NCBI GenBank assembly: GCA_027587225.1
Contig: JAPDDQ010000031.1
Span: 33,492-97,491 of the forward strand
Direction: 5' to 3'
Length of the DNA: 64,000 nucleotides
Source: Solirubrobacter taibaiensis
Lineage (GTDB): Bacteria > Actinomycetota > Thermoleophilia > Solirubrobacterales > Solirubrobacteraceae
Position numbers and translations under genes: made by a program. The notes under the pieces are model-generated. The model saw nothing but the letters and a program-made list of their open reading frames with translations, made no database searches and was not told the origin of the DNA. Shown one piece after another: positions 38,490 to 47,780 of the stretch (its first letter is position 1; each line of letters starts with the position of its first letter).

Positions 38490-39209
38490 ATGAACATCGT
38501 TTCGACGGCGGACCTGCGCCGCATCTACGGCGAAGGCGAGACCGCCGTGCACGCGCTCGCTGGGGTGACGCTGTCGTTCCCGGCCGCGCAGTTCACCGCC
38601 ATCATGGGCCCGTCCGGGTCCGGCAAGTCCACGTTGATGCACCTGCTCGCCGGCCTCGACAAGCCCAGTGGCGGCTCGGTCGTGGTGGACGGGCAGGAGC
38701 TGGCGGGGATGGGCGACAAGGGGCTCACCGAGCTCCGCCGCGACCGCCTCGGCTTCGTCTTCCAGGCCTTCAACCTCGTGCCGGTGCTGACCGCCGAGGA
38801 GAACATCAAGCTGCCGCTGACGCTCGCGGGCAAGCAGGTCGACCAGGAGTGGTTCGACCGGCTGGTGGACACCATCGGCATCCGCGATCGACTGACGCAC
38901 CGGCCCGCGGAGCTCTCCGGCGGCCAGCAGCAGCGCGTCGCCGTGGCGCGCGCGCTCGTGCACCGCCCGGCCGTGCTGTTCGCCGACGAGCCGACCGGCA
39001 ACCTGGACTCGCACTCCTCCGAGGAGGTGCTGGGGCTGCTCCGCCAGGCCGTCGACGAGTTCGACCAGACGGTGATCATGGTCACCCACGAGGCGGCCGC
39101 CGCGTCGGTCGCCGACCGGATCGTGATCCTCAGCGACGGCCAGGTCGTCCACGACGGGCCCGGCGCCGATGCCGAGGGCGTCCTCGACCTGATGAAGGCG
39201 GTGGGCTAG
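38490..39209 (+). CDS. ABC transporter ATP-binding protein, MacB/LolD type
   Basis: A 239-residue ATPase with Walker A GPSGSGKSTLMHLLAGLD near residues 40-57, the Q loop FVFQAFNLVPVLTAEENI, signature LSGGQQQRVAVARAL near 146-160 and Walker B VLFADEPTGNLDS. This is the MacB/LolD/FtsE group, which powers lipoprotein, peptide or antibiotic movement through FtsX-like permeases. I use ATG 38490. The permease gene starts one base after its stop. The two-component cassette just upstream probably controls it. Confidence 0.92.
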   Translation: MNIVSTADLRRIYGEGETAVHALAGVTLSFPAAQFTAIMGPSGSGKSTLMHLLAGLDKPSGGSVVVDGQELAGMGDKGLTELRRDRLGFVFQAFNLVPVLTAEENIKLPLTLAGKQVDQEWFDRLVDTIGIRDRLTHRPAELSGGQQQRVAVARALVHRPAVLFADEPTGNLDSHSSEEVLGLLRQAVDEFDQTVIMVTHEAAAASVADRIVILSDGQVVHDGPGADAEGVLDLMKAVG

Positions 39210-39210
39210 C

Positions 39211-41763
39211 GTGAACAAGGTCGCGCTGCGCGGCCTGCTCTCGCGCAAGCTGAGATCGGTCCTGACGGGGTTCGCGGTCGTCATCGGCGTCGCGTTCGTC
39301 GTCGGCACGCTGGTCTTCACGGACACGATCGACGAGTCGTTCAAGAACCTGTTCGAGCGCACCCAGCAGGGTGTCGACGTCGCCGTCGAGGGCAGGCAGG
39401 CGGTCAAGTCGGACTTCTCGGTGCCGCCGACGATGCCCGCCGACACGCTGGAGAAGGTCAAGTCGGTGCCGGGTGTGGCGGTCGCCGAGGGCGGCGTGAG
39501 CTCCGACGGCACGCTGCTGGACAAGCAGGGCGAGGTGATCGTCTCCCAGGGCCCGCCGACGCTGATCGTCTCCGAGAACACGGAGAAGATCTTCCAGGTC
39601 CTCGACTACGAGGAAGGCAAGGCGCCGGCTTCCGCGGACGAGATCGCGCTCGACCGTGGCACGGCGACGAAGTACGACTTCAAGGTCGGTGACAAGGCGA
39701 CCGTGTCGGGCCGAGCGCCGGCCAAGGCGTACACGGTGTCCGGCATCGCGACGATCGGCGGCCAGGACAGCCTCGGCGGCGCGAAGATGGTCGCGATGAC
39801 ACTGCCGGAGGCGCAGCGCGTCACCGGGCACGACGGCTACGACTCGATCTCGATCTCGACCGGCGGGGAGGACCCGGACACGGTCAAGGCCGCGGTCACG
39901 CAGGAGCTCGGGCGCGACTTTCTCGTGCGCACGGGCAAGGAGGCCGCCGAGCAGCAGGCTCAGGACCTCTCCAGCGCACTCGGGTTCATCCGGATCGCGC
40001 TGCTCATCTTCGCCGGCGTCGCGCTGCTCGTCGGCGGCTTCTTGATCTTCAACACGTTCACGGTGACCGTCGCGCAGCGCACCAAGGAGTTCGCGTTGCT
40101 GCGCGTGCTCGGCGCCTCGCGGAGGCAGATCCTGAACTCGGTGCTGATCGAGACGTTCGCGATCGGCCTGCTCGCCTCGATCCTCGGTGTGCTCGCCGGG
40201 TTGGTCGTGGCGCCCGCTTTGGCCGCCCTGATGCGGGCGGGCGGCATCGACCTCGGCACGACCGGGATCGTCGTCTCCCCGATGACCGTGATCATCGGCC
40301 TGGCCATCGGCCTGGTGGCCACGATGGTCTCGGGCTTCGTGCCCGCGCTGCGGGCGACGCGGGTGGAGCCAGTCACGGCCATGCGCGACGCCGTCACGCC
40401 GGGCCTGAAGCACATGGGCACGATCCGGATCGTCGGTTCCGGCCTGCTGGCCGCCGCCGGCCTGGCGGTGCTGTTCATCGGCCTGTTCGGCGGGCTGGAC
40501 TCCAACAGCGCGGCCGCTTCGCTGATCGGCCTCGGCGCCGTGCTGATGATGTTCGCGTTCGCGTTCCTCGCGCCGCTGCTCGTGCGGCCGTTGGCGCGGA
40601 TCCTCGGCGCGCCGATGGCGCGCATCCAGGGCCTCACGGGCGTGCTCGCGCGTGAGAACGCCATCCGCCAGCCGCAGCGCACGGCTGTGACGGCCGCGGC
40701 GCTGATGGTGGGCCTGGCGCTCGTCGTCCTCGTCGCCGTGTTCGCGGCGGGCCTGAAGGCCACGATCAACGGCACGGTCGACGACCAGGTCCGGGCGGCG
40801 CTCGTCGTCCAGAACCAGGACGGCTTCAGCCCGATTCCCGCCGACGTCGTCTCCACCGTGCAAAAGGTGCCCGGCGTGACCGACGTCGCGTCCATGCGCT
40901 TCGCCGTCGGCCAGGTCAAGGGCGATTCGGGCACGACCGCGGTCAACGGCATCGATGCCAAGACGTTCAACTCCGTGCTGACGCTGAACTGGGTCGAGGG
41001 CAACCCGGACACGCTCAGCAACCTCACCGACCAGCAGATCATCGTCGAGTCCGACTGGGCCTCTTCCCACGATGTGGGCGTCGGCGGCAACGTCGAGTTC
41101 ACGACGCCCGTGGGCAAGCAGGTCACCTACCAGGTCGCGGGCACCTTCAAGAACCAGGCCGGGCTGACGGCGGACGTGCTGCTCACCAGCGCTGCCCTGG
41201 AGAAGGACTGGAACGCGAAGGACATCGCCTACGCGATGGCCGCCGCCGGCCCGGACACGAACGCCGACGAGCTCGCGGCCGAAGCCAACAAGGCCCTCGC
41301 CGGCTTCCCGCAGACCGAGGCGCTGACCCGCGAGGAGTTCAAGGACAACGCCACCGGTTCGATCGACGGCCTGCTCGGGCTCGTCTACGGCCTGCTGCTG
41401 CTGTCCGTGATCGTCGCCCTGCTCGGCATCGTGAACACGCTCGCGCTGTCCGTGCACGAGCGCACGCGCGAGCTCGGCATGCTCCGCGCCGTCGGCATGA
41501 CCCGGCGCCAGGTGCGCCGGATGGTCCGCGCCGAGTCGGTGATCACCGCGGGCATCGGCGCGATCCTCGGCATCGTCCTCGGGGTGGTGTTCGCGCTGAT
41601 CATCTCGCGGCCGCTGGCGGAGCAGGGCTTCGTGTTCACGCTCCCGATCGGCACGCTGATCCTGTTCTTCGTCCTCGCGGCCGTCGCGGGCGTCGTGGCC
41701 GCGATCCCACCGGCCCGCCGAGCCTCGAAAGTGGACGTCTTGAGGGCGGTGACGACCGAATAG
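39211..41763 (+). CDS. FtsX-like ABC transporter permease
   Basis: An 850-residue permease with two repeats of a periplasmic-type MacB domain followed by an FtsX domain. Hydrophobic segments are seen near residues 17-38, 255-280, 305-335, 350-375, then 415-435, 440-465, 500-525 and at the end about 725-840. The FtsX signatures are FTVTVAQRTKEFALLRVLGASRRQILNSV in the middle and ALSVHERTRELGMLRAVGMTRRQVRRMV near the C-terminus. It pairs with the ATPase upstream. Such systems export antibiotics, peptides or lipids, or act as mechanotransmitters. Confidence 0.93.
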   Translation: MNKVALRGLLSRKLRSVLTGFAVVIGVAFVVGTLVFTDTIDESFKNLFERTQQGVDVAVEGRQAVKSDFSVPPTMPADTLEKVKSVPGVAVAEGGVSSDGTLLDKQGEVIVSQGPPTLIVSENTEKIFQVLDYEEGKAPASADEIALDRGTATKYDFKVGDKATVSGRAPAKAYTVSGIATIGGQDSLGGAKMVAMTLPEAQRVTGHDGYDSISISTGGEDPDTVKAAVTQELGRDFLVRTGKEAAEQQAQDLSSALGFIRIALLIFAGVALLVGGFLIFNTFTVTVAQRTKEFALLRVLGASRRQILNSVLIETFAIGLLASILGVLAGLVVAPALAALMRAGGIDLGTTGIVVSPMTVIIGLAIGLVATMVSGFVPALRATRVEPVTAMRDAVTPGLKHMGTIRIVGSGLLAAAGLAVLFIGLFGGLDSNSAAASLIGLGAVLMMFAFAFLAPLLVRPLARILGAPMARIQGLTGVLARENAIRQPQRTAVTAAALMVGLALVVLVAVFAAGLKATINGTVDDQVRAALVVQNQDGFSPIPADVVSTVQKVPGVTDVASMRFAVGQVKGDSGTTAVNGIDAKTFNSVLTLNWVEGNPDTLSNLTDQQIIVESDWASSHDVGVGGNVEFTTPVGKQVTYQVAGTFKNQAGLTADVLLTSAALEKDWNAKDIAYAMAAAGPDTNADELAAEANKALAGFPQTEALTREEFKDNATGSIDGLLGLVYGLLLLSVIVALLGIVNTLALSVHERTRELGMLRAVGMTRRQVRRMVRAESVITAGIGAILGIVLGVVFALIISRPLAEQGFVFTLPIGTLILFFVLAAVAGVVAAIPPARRASKVDVLRAVTTE

Positions 41764-41775
41764 GCCGGAGCACCG

Positions 41776-41783
41776 GCTAGCCT
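41776..41783 (+). promoter_or_regulatory. GCTAGCCT -10-like octamer before the 41793 gene
   Basis: It ends 9 bases before the GTG start and lies in the 29-base gap after the permease gene. It is identical to the octamers before hisC, cmk and metK. Confidence 0.45.
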
Positions 41784-41792
41784 CGTCTGCCA

Positions 41793-43193
41793 GTGCGGCG
41801 ACGCCTGCCCTTCATCCTGTTTGCCGCCGTGCTCGCGTTGTCCTTCGGGCTCAACGCGCGCGTGGCGGCCGATCCGCGCAACGACTACCAGTCCGCGGAC
41901 GAGCGGTCGTACGGCAAGTTGGCCGTGGACATCGCGGACAACGGGCACTACGGCGGGCGCGCGACGAACATGAAGGAGCCGCTGCACTGGCCGCCGGGGG
42001 CGCCGATGCTGTTCGCGGCCGGGTACAAGCTGTTCGGGTCCGACGCGGACCGTGAGGACTACGACATCAGCGCCGTCTATTGGCAGCAGGCGCTGATCAC
42101 GACGGGGACGACCGCGCTCGCCTTCGCGCTCGCGTTCATCCTCGTCGGGCCGTGGGCCGGCGTGGTCGCGGCGCTGATCGTCGGCACGTATCCGCCGCTG
42201 ATCGGGGCGACCGGGGACCAGCTGTCCGAGCCGTTGGGCGCGTTCCTGCTGATCGCGGCGTTCACGGTGCTGGCCCTCGCGATCAAGAAGGCGCGAAGAC
42301 TGTGGCTCTACGCCGCGGCGGGCGCGCTGTTCGGCCTGACGATCCTCACGCGCACGGACCTGTTGCCCGTGCCGTTCCTGATCGCGGGAGCGATGATCGG
42401 GCTGGCACTCGTCCGCCGCCGCGAGATCGTGCCCAAGCTCAAGACCTACGGCGTCCTGGCGGTCACGGCGGGCGTCGTGCTGCTGCCCTGGACGGCGTAC
42501 GCGTCCAACGAGGAGGGCCGGTTCATCCCGGTCACGGTCGGCAGCGCCTCGGCGCTGTTCGTCGGCACCTACCTGCCCGGCGGCGGCACGACGATGGGCA
42601 TGAAGACGCACATCGAGGATGAGCTGCGGCGCCGCCACCCCGAGTACAACGGGATCAAGACGTACAAGATCCCGGCCGCGGACGCGCTGGAGATCTTCGC
42701 CGAGCGCCACCCCGACCTCACGCGCGACCAGGCCCTGCAGAAGGAAGCGCGCAAGAACCTCATCCACTACTCCACGAACGAGCCCGTCGCGTTCGTGCAG
42801 ATGCAGTGGTCCAAGGCCAAGCGGATGTGGTTCTTCTACTACCGTGGCGGCGGCGTGCACTACATCTCGACGCCGATGCGCATCTGGCAGGTCGTGCTCG
42901 TGATCCTCGCCGGTCTCGGCCTGCTGGCGGGCTTCATCCGGACCCGCCACCCGCTGCTCGGCGCCGTGATCATCACGATCGCGTTCAGCACGCTCATCCA
43001 CACCATCGTGGTCTCGCAGGCCCGGTACAACCTGCCGCTGATGCCGACGCTGGCCGCGGCGGGCGTCGCGGGCTGGTTCCTGGCGTTCCAGCGCCGCCCG
43101 AAGGCCGCAGAGGCCGAGACTGCCACGATGCCTGCATGGAACTCGGAAGAATCGGCGTCTGGCGCTCCAAGCGCCACGGCGCCGGCGACCTGA
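41793..43193 (+). CDS. GT39/PMT-like membrane glycosyltransferase
   Basis: A 466-residue protein with about ten hydrophobic segments. The N-terminal loop has the acidic motif YQSADERSYGKLAVDIADNG, matching the DE-type catalytic loop of GT-C (ArnT/PMT-like) enzymes, followed by EPLHWPPGAPMLFAAG and GDQLSEPLGAFLLIAAF. The C-terminal half carries a periplasmic domain (about 255-355). It probably transfers a sugar from a polyprenyl-phosphate donor to a lipid or protein outside the membrane. The GTG start has no Shine-Dalgarno. Its last 58 bases overlap the next gene in another frame. Confidence 0.75.
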   Translation: MRRRLPFILFAAVLALSFGLNARVAADPRNDYQSADERSYGKLAVDIADNGHYGGRATNMKEPLHWPPGAPMLFAAGYKLFGSDADREDYDISAVYWQQALITTGTTALAFALAFILVGPWAGVVAALIVGTYPPLIGATGDQLSEPLGAFLLIAAFTVLALAIKKARRLWLYAAAGALFGLTILTRTDLLPVPFLIAGAMIGLALVRRREIVPKLKTYGVLAVTAGVVLLPWTAYASNEEGRFIPVTVGSASALFVGTYLPGGGTTMGMKTHIEDELRRRHPEYNGIKTYKIPAADALEIFAERHPDLTRDQALQKEARKNLIHYSTNEPVAFVQMQWSKAKRMWFFYYRGGGVHYISTPMRIWQVVLVILAGLGLLAGFIRTRHPLLGAVIITIAFSTLIHTIVVSQARYNLPLMPTLAAAGVAGWFLAFQRRPKAAEAETATMPAWNSEESASGAPSATAPAT

Positions 43194-43939
43194 AGCAGCT
43201 CGAGGCCCTCGGCTACACCGCCTTCTGGATCGGCGGCAGCCCGAGCGTCGAGGAGGCGCGGCCCTACCTCGAGGACGGCGACGCGATCACCGTCGCCACT
43301 GGCATCCTCAACGTCTGGCAGCACACGCCGCAGGACGTCGCTGCGGCCCACGAACAGCTCGTCGCCGATTTCCCGGACCGCTTCCTGCTCGGGATCGGGA
43401 TCGGCCACCCGGAGGCCACCTCCGACTACAAGCGCCCGCTGAAGACGATGCGCGAGTTCTTCGACGGCCTGGACCTGCCGAAGGAGCAGCTCGTCGCCGC
43501 CGCGCTCGGCCCGAAGATGCTCGATCTGGCCGCGGAGCGCAGCCTCGGCACGCACCCGTACTTCATCACCCCCGAGCACACCAAGTTCGCTCGCGAGCGC
43601 GTGGGGGAGGGCGTCCTGGTCGCTCCCGAGGTCGCCGTCGTGGTCGACCCCGACCCCGAGACCGCGCGCGCCCACGCCCGCGACTACGCGCAGCTCTACC
43701 TCGGGCTCCAGAACTACACGAACAACCTGCTCAACTTCGGCTTCACCGAGCAGGACATCGCGGACGGCGGGTCAGACCGCCTGATCGACGCCGTGATCCC
43801 GAACGGCAGCGCCGAGCAGATCGCGGAGCAGCTCCGCGCCCACTTCGAGGCGGGCGCGGACCACATCTGCGTCCAGCCCCTCGGTCACGGGCCGCAACCG
43901 GCCCGTGACTACGAGGAACTGGCGAAGGCGCTGCTCTAG
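43136..43939 (+). CDS. LLM-class F420-dependent oxidoreductase
   Basis: A 267-residue luciferase-like TIM-barrel protein, short for the family (usually 280-350). It starts MELGRIGVWRSKRHG and carries the F420-type LLM pattern LEALGYTAFWIGGSP, TVATGILNVWQHTPQDVAAAHEQL, RFLLGIGIGHPE and PYFITPEHT. Members use coenzyme F420 to oxidise or reduce varied small molecules; this subgroup has no fixed substrate. The ATG lies inside the end of the previous gene (58-base overlap). Its TAG stop shares the palindrome CTAG (43936-43939) with the stop of the convergent carboxypeptidase gene. Confidence 0.85.
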   Translation: MELGRIGVWRSKRHGAGDLKQLEALGYTAFWIGGSPSVEEARPYLEDGDAITVATGILNVWQHTPQDVAAAHEQLVADFPDRFLLGIGIGHPEATSDYKRPLKTMREFFDGLDLPKEQLVAAALGPKMLDLAAERSLGTHPYFITPEHTKFARERVGEGVLVAPEVAVVVDPDPETARAHARDYAQLYLGLQNYTNNLLNFGFTEQDIADGGSDRLIDAVIPNGSAEQIAEQLRAHFEAGADHICVQPLGHGPQPARDYEELAKALL

Positions 43940-46900
43940 CGCACCCCGAACCCGCTGAGCGCGCGGCGGACCAGCGCCGCCCGCTCGGTCGGGCTGGTCA
44001 CGTGCTCCAGGCCGAAGCCGAGCAGCAGCGTGTCCTGCGTGGACGTCCCGGCGTAGAACTGGACGGTCTGGGGACCGATCTCCCAGTTGCTCGGGTTCTC
44101 GGCCGACCCCTCGGGGGCGTCCTGGACCGTCCAGGTGCTGGTGGCGCCCTCGAACCCATCCTGCTGGGTCTCGACGCCGCCGACGACGAGCGCCGTGTCA
44201 TCCAGGAACGCCCCGACGACGCCGGTCGACGGGTCGCCCACGTAGGCGACCGTGATCTCGACCTGCTTGCCGGCGTACGCGGACAGGTCGAAGGCCACGT
44301 CCTGCCAGCCGTCGCTCGTACCCGTGAACGCGTTCCACTGGCCCGACGTGCCCGTGTTCGAGCACCCGGCCGCGCCGAGCGTCAGGTAGTGCGTGAGCCA
44401 CGGATGGGCGTCGAGCAGGTAGCCCTGCTCGCACTGCTGCGACGGGTCCGTGGTGGTGCCGCCGTTGAGGTCCGGCAGCGTGGTCCAGTCGCTGCCGCCG
44501 GCCGTCCGCGCCTCCACGAGCACGTGGTCGAACCCGTCCTCGGTCAGGTACGACAGCTGCGCAGTGAGCTTCGGGGCCTGCGCGGCGGTCACGTTGCGGA
44601 GGTCGAACGTCTTCGTCAGCCGCATGTACGAGTAGTCCGCGTGCACCGCGGCCGCGTAGTTGGACCCCTCGGGCGGCGTGGTCGGGTCGCCCGTGAAGTC
44701 GTACTCCGCGGCGCCCTGGCTCGCGAACTGCGGGAACTGCGCGACCGGCAGCACATCGCTGGTCGGCTGGAACGTGCCCGCGACGTCCAACGGGTTCGTC
44801 GGTGTCCCGCTCAGCTGGCCGGTGAACCCGTTGATCGGGTTCGCGATCCCGCGGAACAGGTTCGGCCCGGGCAGGCCGATCCGCGCGAACGCGCCGAGCC
44901 AGTACTGGCGGAAGTCGTTGGCCAGGATGAGGCAGTCGTCGAACACGCCGTACAGGCCCGTGGTGATGACGCACTCGGCCGACGGGTCACCGTTGAGGCC
45001 GTAGTAGAGCCCCTCGGAGATGCCCTCGAAGATGCCGTAGTCCTGGGCCATCTCGCCGGCGTGGATGAGTTTGCCGCCCGCGTTGAGGTAGTCCCGCACC
45101 GCGAGCGTGAGGTACTGCTGACGCTCGGCGACCCCGATGTACGGCAACTCGCCGTACCAGACCGGGCCCGTGTCGATCAGGAAGTCCTCTTCGTCCTGTG
45201 TGTACTGGTTGTCGCCGACGTACCACACGACGGCCTTGTAGTGGCCGAGCACGCCCAGGTCGTGCGGCACGCCCTGCTTGTCGACGTCCCACACGTCCAC
45301 GCTGTAGCCCGCGGCCTTGACCGCGTTCACGTGCGCCGTCAGATAGCGCGGCGCACCGTTGTACGGCGCTTCCTCGGGGTTGAAGCCCGTGTAGTCCTCG
45401 TTGGCCAGCACGAGCACCTTGGCGCCCGTGTCGGACTTGACGGTGTAGGTGAACGGAGCGCTCTCGACGTCGCGGTTCCTGGACCAGTGCTTGTCGCGCT
45501 TCTCGCCGGAGAACCACACCTTCACGCGGTCACCGGCGCGCGCGCCCTTGACCTCGCCGCGGAACTCGGCGTAGTACTCCTTCATCTCGTGGCCGTAGCG
45601 CTCGCCGCCGCGCCACTCGGAGACGTTGACGGTCTTGGTCTTGCCGTTGTTGATCCGGTAGTTGAGCTTGAGCTGCTTGAGCTCGCGCTTGGCCACGACG
45701 GCGACGGTCTGCGGATCGCCGTAGGACACGTCGAAGGAGTCGGGACGGAAGTCCGGAGCCGTGCGGCCGACGGCGGACTCCGGGTCGGCCGGGTCATCGG
45801 CCGAGTCGGCGACCGAGAGCGCGAACGGGATGTTGCGACGGAACTCGGCCTCGACCAGGGCTTCGTCGTCCGGGAACTCGAAGTCGGTGCCGCAGTCCTC
45901 GGCCTCCCACTCGTCGTTCGGGTTCTCGTCGGACGCGGACTTGCAGGTCCCCATCTCGGGCGTGAAGCCGTACGCCCCGTAGTTCTCCTGCATGTGCGTG
46001 TCGGTGTCGCCGTTGGTCGTGTAGAGCTCGGCGGAGAGATCGGGGTCATAGCCCGGCACGGCCGGGTGCGCGTCGTCGCCGGCCATCGTCTCGCCGATCA
46101 CGTCGTCCGGTGAGGGCGTCGCGACCTGCCAGCCCGTGCCGTAGAGCAGCAGCTGGGCGGCCGAGTGGTAGTTGACGAAGAACTCCGGCGTGATGCGCTT
46201 CACGAGCGCCTCGAGCGCCTTGTTCTCGGGCTCGGAGGTCGCGGACGGGCCGCGGAAGGTCTCGCTCGTCGGGTCCGGCGAGGAGCCTTCGTTGTCGTAG
46301 CCCCACTTGTAGGCGAAGTTGCGGTTGAGGTCCACGCCGTCGCCCGGCTCGGTCGTGCCGTTGCCGTTGTTGTCGCGCAGGTTCTTGCGCCACAGGCGCT
46401 GGTCTTGCTCGAACGTCCAGTCGTAGCCGTCCGGGTTGGCCACCGGGACGATCCACAGCTCGCGGGTGTTGATCAGCTCGCGGACCTCGCGGTCCCGCGT
46501 GTAGTTCTCGAGCAGATAGTGCATGAGCCGGCGGTTCATCTCCGGCGTGATCCACTCGCGCGCGTGCTGCGCGCCGATGTAGAGGACCGTCGGCTTGGAC
46601 CCGTCGCGCGTGAGCGGCGCGCCGAGCGTGATCTTCATGCCGACGATGTCCTTGCCGCGCAAGGTCTTGCCGACGTTGACGGACTTCGCGATCGGCCAGT
46701 ACTTCTTGGCCATCTTCTCGAAGTCGGCCTTGATCTCGTCGTACTGCTTCCACACTTCGAACCCGGCGGCGGCCTCCAGCGTCGCGCGCTGCGCGACGGT
46801 CTGGCCGTCGATCTCCTTGGCCTCCAGCTCGACGCCCTCGGCCTCGAGCTTGTCGGCCTGCGTTCCGCTGAGGATGACCTCCACGCGGGCACTGTCCTTG

Positions 46901-47100
46901 CCCCCGTCCTTCGAGCGCGAGAACTTCAACTCGTGGCGGTCCACGCCGAGCTCGACCAGCTTCGCGATCTGCGACCGCGACAGGTCACCGACATAGACGT
47001 CGAGGCGCGGCGCCCCCGCCGCTTGCGCCCCCGAAACCGCTGTCAACGACGCCGCGAGCATGGACAGGCCCACGGCGGTGCCAGCACGTGCACGTAACAA
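43936..47100 (-). CDS. Secreted M14 zinc carboxypeptidase with C-terminal MAM-like domain
   Basis: A 1054-residue exported protein. The signal peptide (AVGLSMLAASLTAVSGAQA) is followed by an inhibitor-like region (about 30-110), then the M14 domain: zinc ligands H179 and E182 in GAQHAREWITPEMN, VDLNRNFAYKWGY, the third ligand in FFVNYHSAAQ and the catalytic Glu in GFTPEMGTC. The rest (about 480-1054) is a large extension with Ig-like and immune-inhibitor-A / MAM-like modules (GFDHVLVEARTAGGSDWTTL and WQDVAFDLSAYAGKQVEITV). The TTG start is supported by GGAGGG about 5 bases upstream. It probably trims peptides outside the cell. It converges on the LLM gene with a shared CTAG stop. Confidence 0.9.
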   Translation of the reverse strand: MLRARAGTAVGLSMLAASLTAVSGAQAAGAPRLDVYVGDLSRSQIAKLVELGVDRHELKFSRSKDGGKDSARVEVILSGTQADKLEAEGVELEAKEIDGQTVAQRATLEAAAGFEVWKQYDEIKADFEKMAKKYWPIAKSVNVGKTLRGKDIVGMKITLGAPLTRDGSKPTVLYIGAQHAREWITPEMNRRLMHYLLENYTRDREVRELINTRELWIVPVANPDGYDWTFEQDQRLWRKNLRDNNGNGTTEPGDGVDLNRNFAYKWGYDNEGSSPDPTSETFRGPSATSEPENKALEALVKRITPEFFVNYHSAAQLLLYGTGWQVATPSPDDVIGETMAGDDAHPAVPGYDPDLSAELYTTNGDTDTHMQENYGAYGFTPEMGTCKSASDENPNDEWEAEDCGTDFEFPDDEALVEAEFRRNIPFALSVADSADDPADPESAVGRTAPDFRPDSFDVSYGDPQTVAVVAKRELKQLKLNYRINNGKTKTVNVSEWRGGERYGHEMKEYYAEFRGEVKGARAGDRVKVWFSGEKRDKHWSRNRDVESAPFTYTVKSDTGAKVLVLANEDYTGFNPEEAPYNGAPRYLTAHVNAVKAAGYSVDVWDVDKQGVPHDLGVLGHYKAVVWYVGDNQYTQDEEDFLIDTGPVWYGELPYIGVAERQQYLTLAVRDYLNAGGKLIHAGEMAQDYGIFEGISEGLYYGLNGDPSAECVITTGLYGVFDDCLILANDFRQYWLGAFARIGLPGPNLFRGIANPINGFTGQLSGTPTNPLDVAGTFQPTSDVLPVAQFPQFASQGAAEYDFTGDPTTPPEGSNYAAAVHADYSYMRLTKTFDLRNVTAAQAPKLTAQLSYLTEDGFDHVLVEARTAGGSDWTTLPDLNGGTTTDPSQQCEQGYLLDAHPWLTHYLTLGAAGCSNTGTSGQWNAFTGTSDGWQDVAFDLSAYAGKQVEITVAYVGDPSTGVVGAFLDDTALVVGGVETQQDGFEGATSTWTVQDAPEGSAENPSNWEIGPQTVQFYAGTSTQDTLLLGFGLEHVTSPTERAALVRRALSGFGVR

Positions 47101-47183
47101 ACGAACCCTCCCTGAAAGGAACTACGTGAGTCTCTGCTGAGGCGCGACAGTCTTCCGGTGAGCGGACACCGTGTCAACAACCG

Positions 47184-47780
47184 TCACTGGAACGTGACGT
47201 TGAATCCGCCTCGGGGTCGTTCACCACCGAAGACGAACAGGAACGCGCCGCCCGGTCCCGGCGGCTGCGACTCGCCGTTGGACGTGATCTCGCGCACGCT
47301 CTCGGCCGCCACCCCGAACACCAGGACGTTCGGCCCGACCTGCCGTTGGTCGAAGGTAGAGCGCCCCGGCGCGATGCACGCGCCGACGGTGTCCGCGGGG
47401 TAGGGCCGGAACTCCGCACCCTGTACGACACCGAGTTGGCGTCCGCGCAACTGCCCCGCGAGTGCGCACGTCTGGTCGCCGGTCGAGGTGTAGAGCGCGA
47501 CGCCGTAGTCCAGGTCGCTGTCGGGGTCGTCGGCCTGCAGGACGACCTGGCGCGCGGCGGTGGGCTCGTACTTCTCGAAGCCGTCGACCGTCCGCAACTC
47601 CGGGGAGGGATCGCCGATCGCGATCAGGTCCGCCGCGGTCGCCGCCGCCGTGCCGCCGAGCAGCAGCGCGACGACCACCCCGATCGCGCGCCGGCTGCGG
47701 CGCCGCCGGACCCGCTGCGCCGCGACGTCACGCTCCGCCGCCTCCAGCAGCCCCTCTCGGAGTTCTTCCACGGCCTTCAT
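47184..47780 (-). CDS. One-TM membrane protein coupled to an ECF sigma factor
   Basis: A 198-residue protein: cytosolic N-terminus (about 30 residues, KAVEELREGLLEAAERDVAAQ, then an RRRRSRRA stretch), one TM helix (about 33-52, AIGVVVALLLGGTAAATAADL), then an extracytoplasmic domain of about 145 residues. The ATG overlaps the sigma factor stop (ATGA), the standard arrangement of an anti-sigma factor or sigma regulator. However, the cytosolic part is short and lacks a recognisable zinc anti-sigma motif (HxxxCxxC), so it could instead be a membrane effector. The extracytoplasmic part is of unknown family. Confidence 0.72.
   Translation of the reverse strand: MKAVEELREGLLEAAERDVAAQRVRRRRSRRAIGVVVALLLGGTAAATAADLIAIGDPSPELRTVDGFEKYEPTAARQVVLQADDPDSDLDYGVALYTSTGDQTCALAGQLRGRQLGVVQGAEFRPYPADTVGACIAPGRSTFDQRQVGPNVLVFGVAAESVREITSNGESQPPGPGGAFLFVFGGERPRGGFNVTFQ

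Noticed and set aside
39130..41457. Long minus-strand frame (775 codons) opposite the FtsX permease
   Set aside because: It has His/Arg/Asp-rich shadow composition, no start with a ribosome-binding site, and lies fully under a well-supported permease gene.
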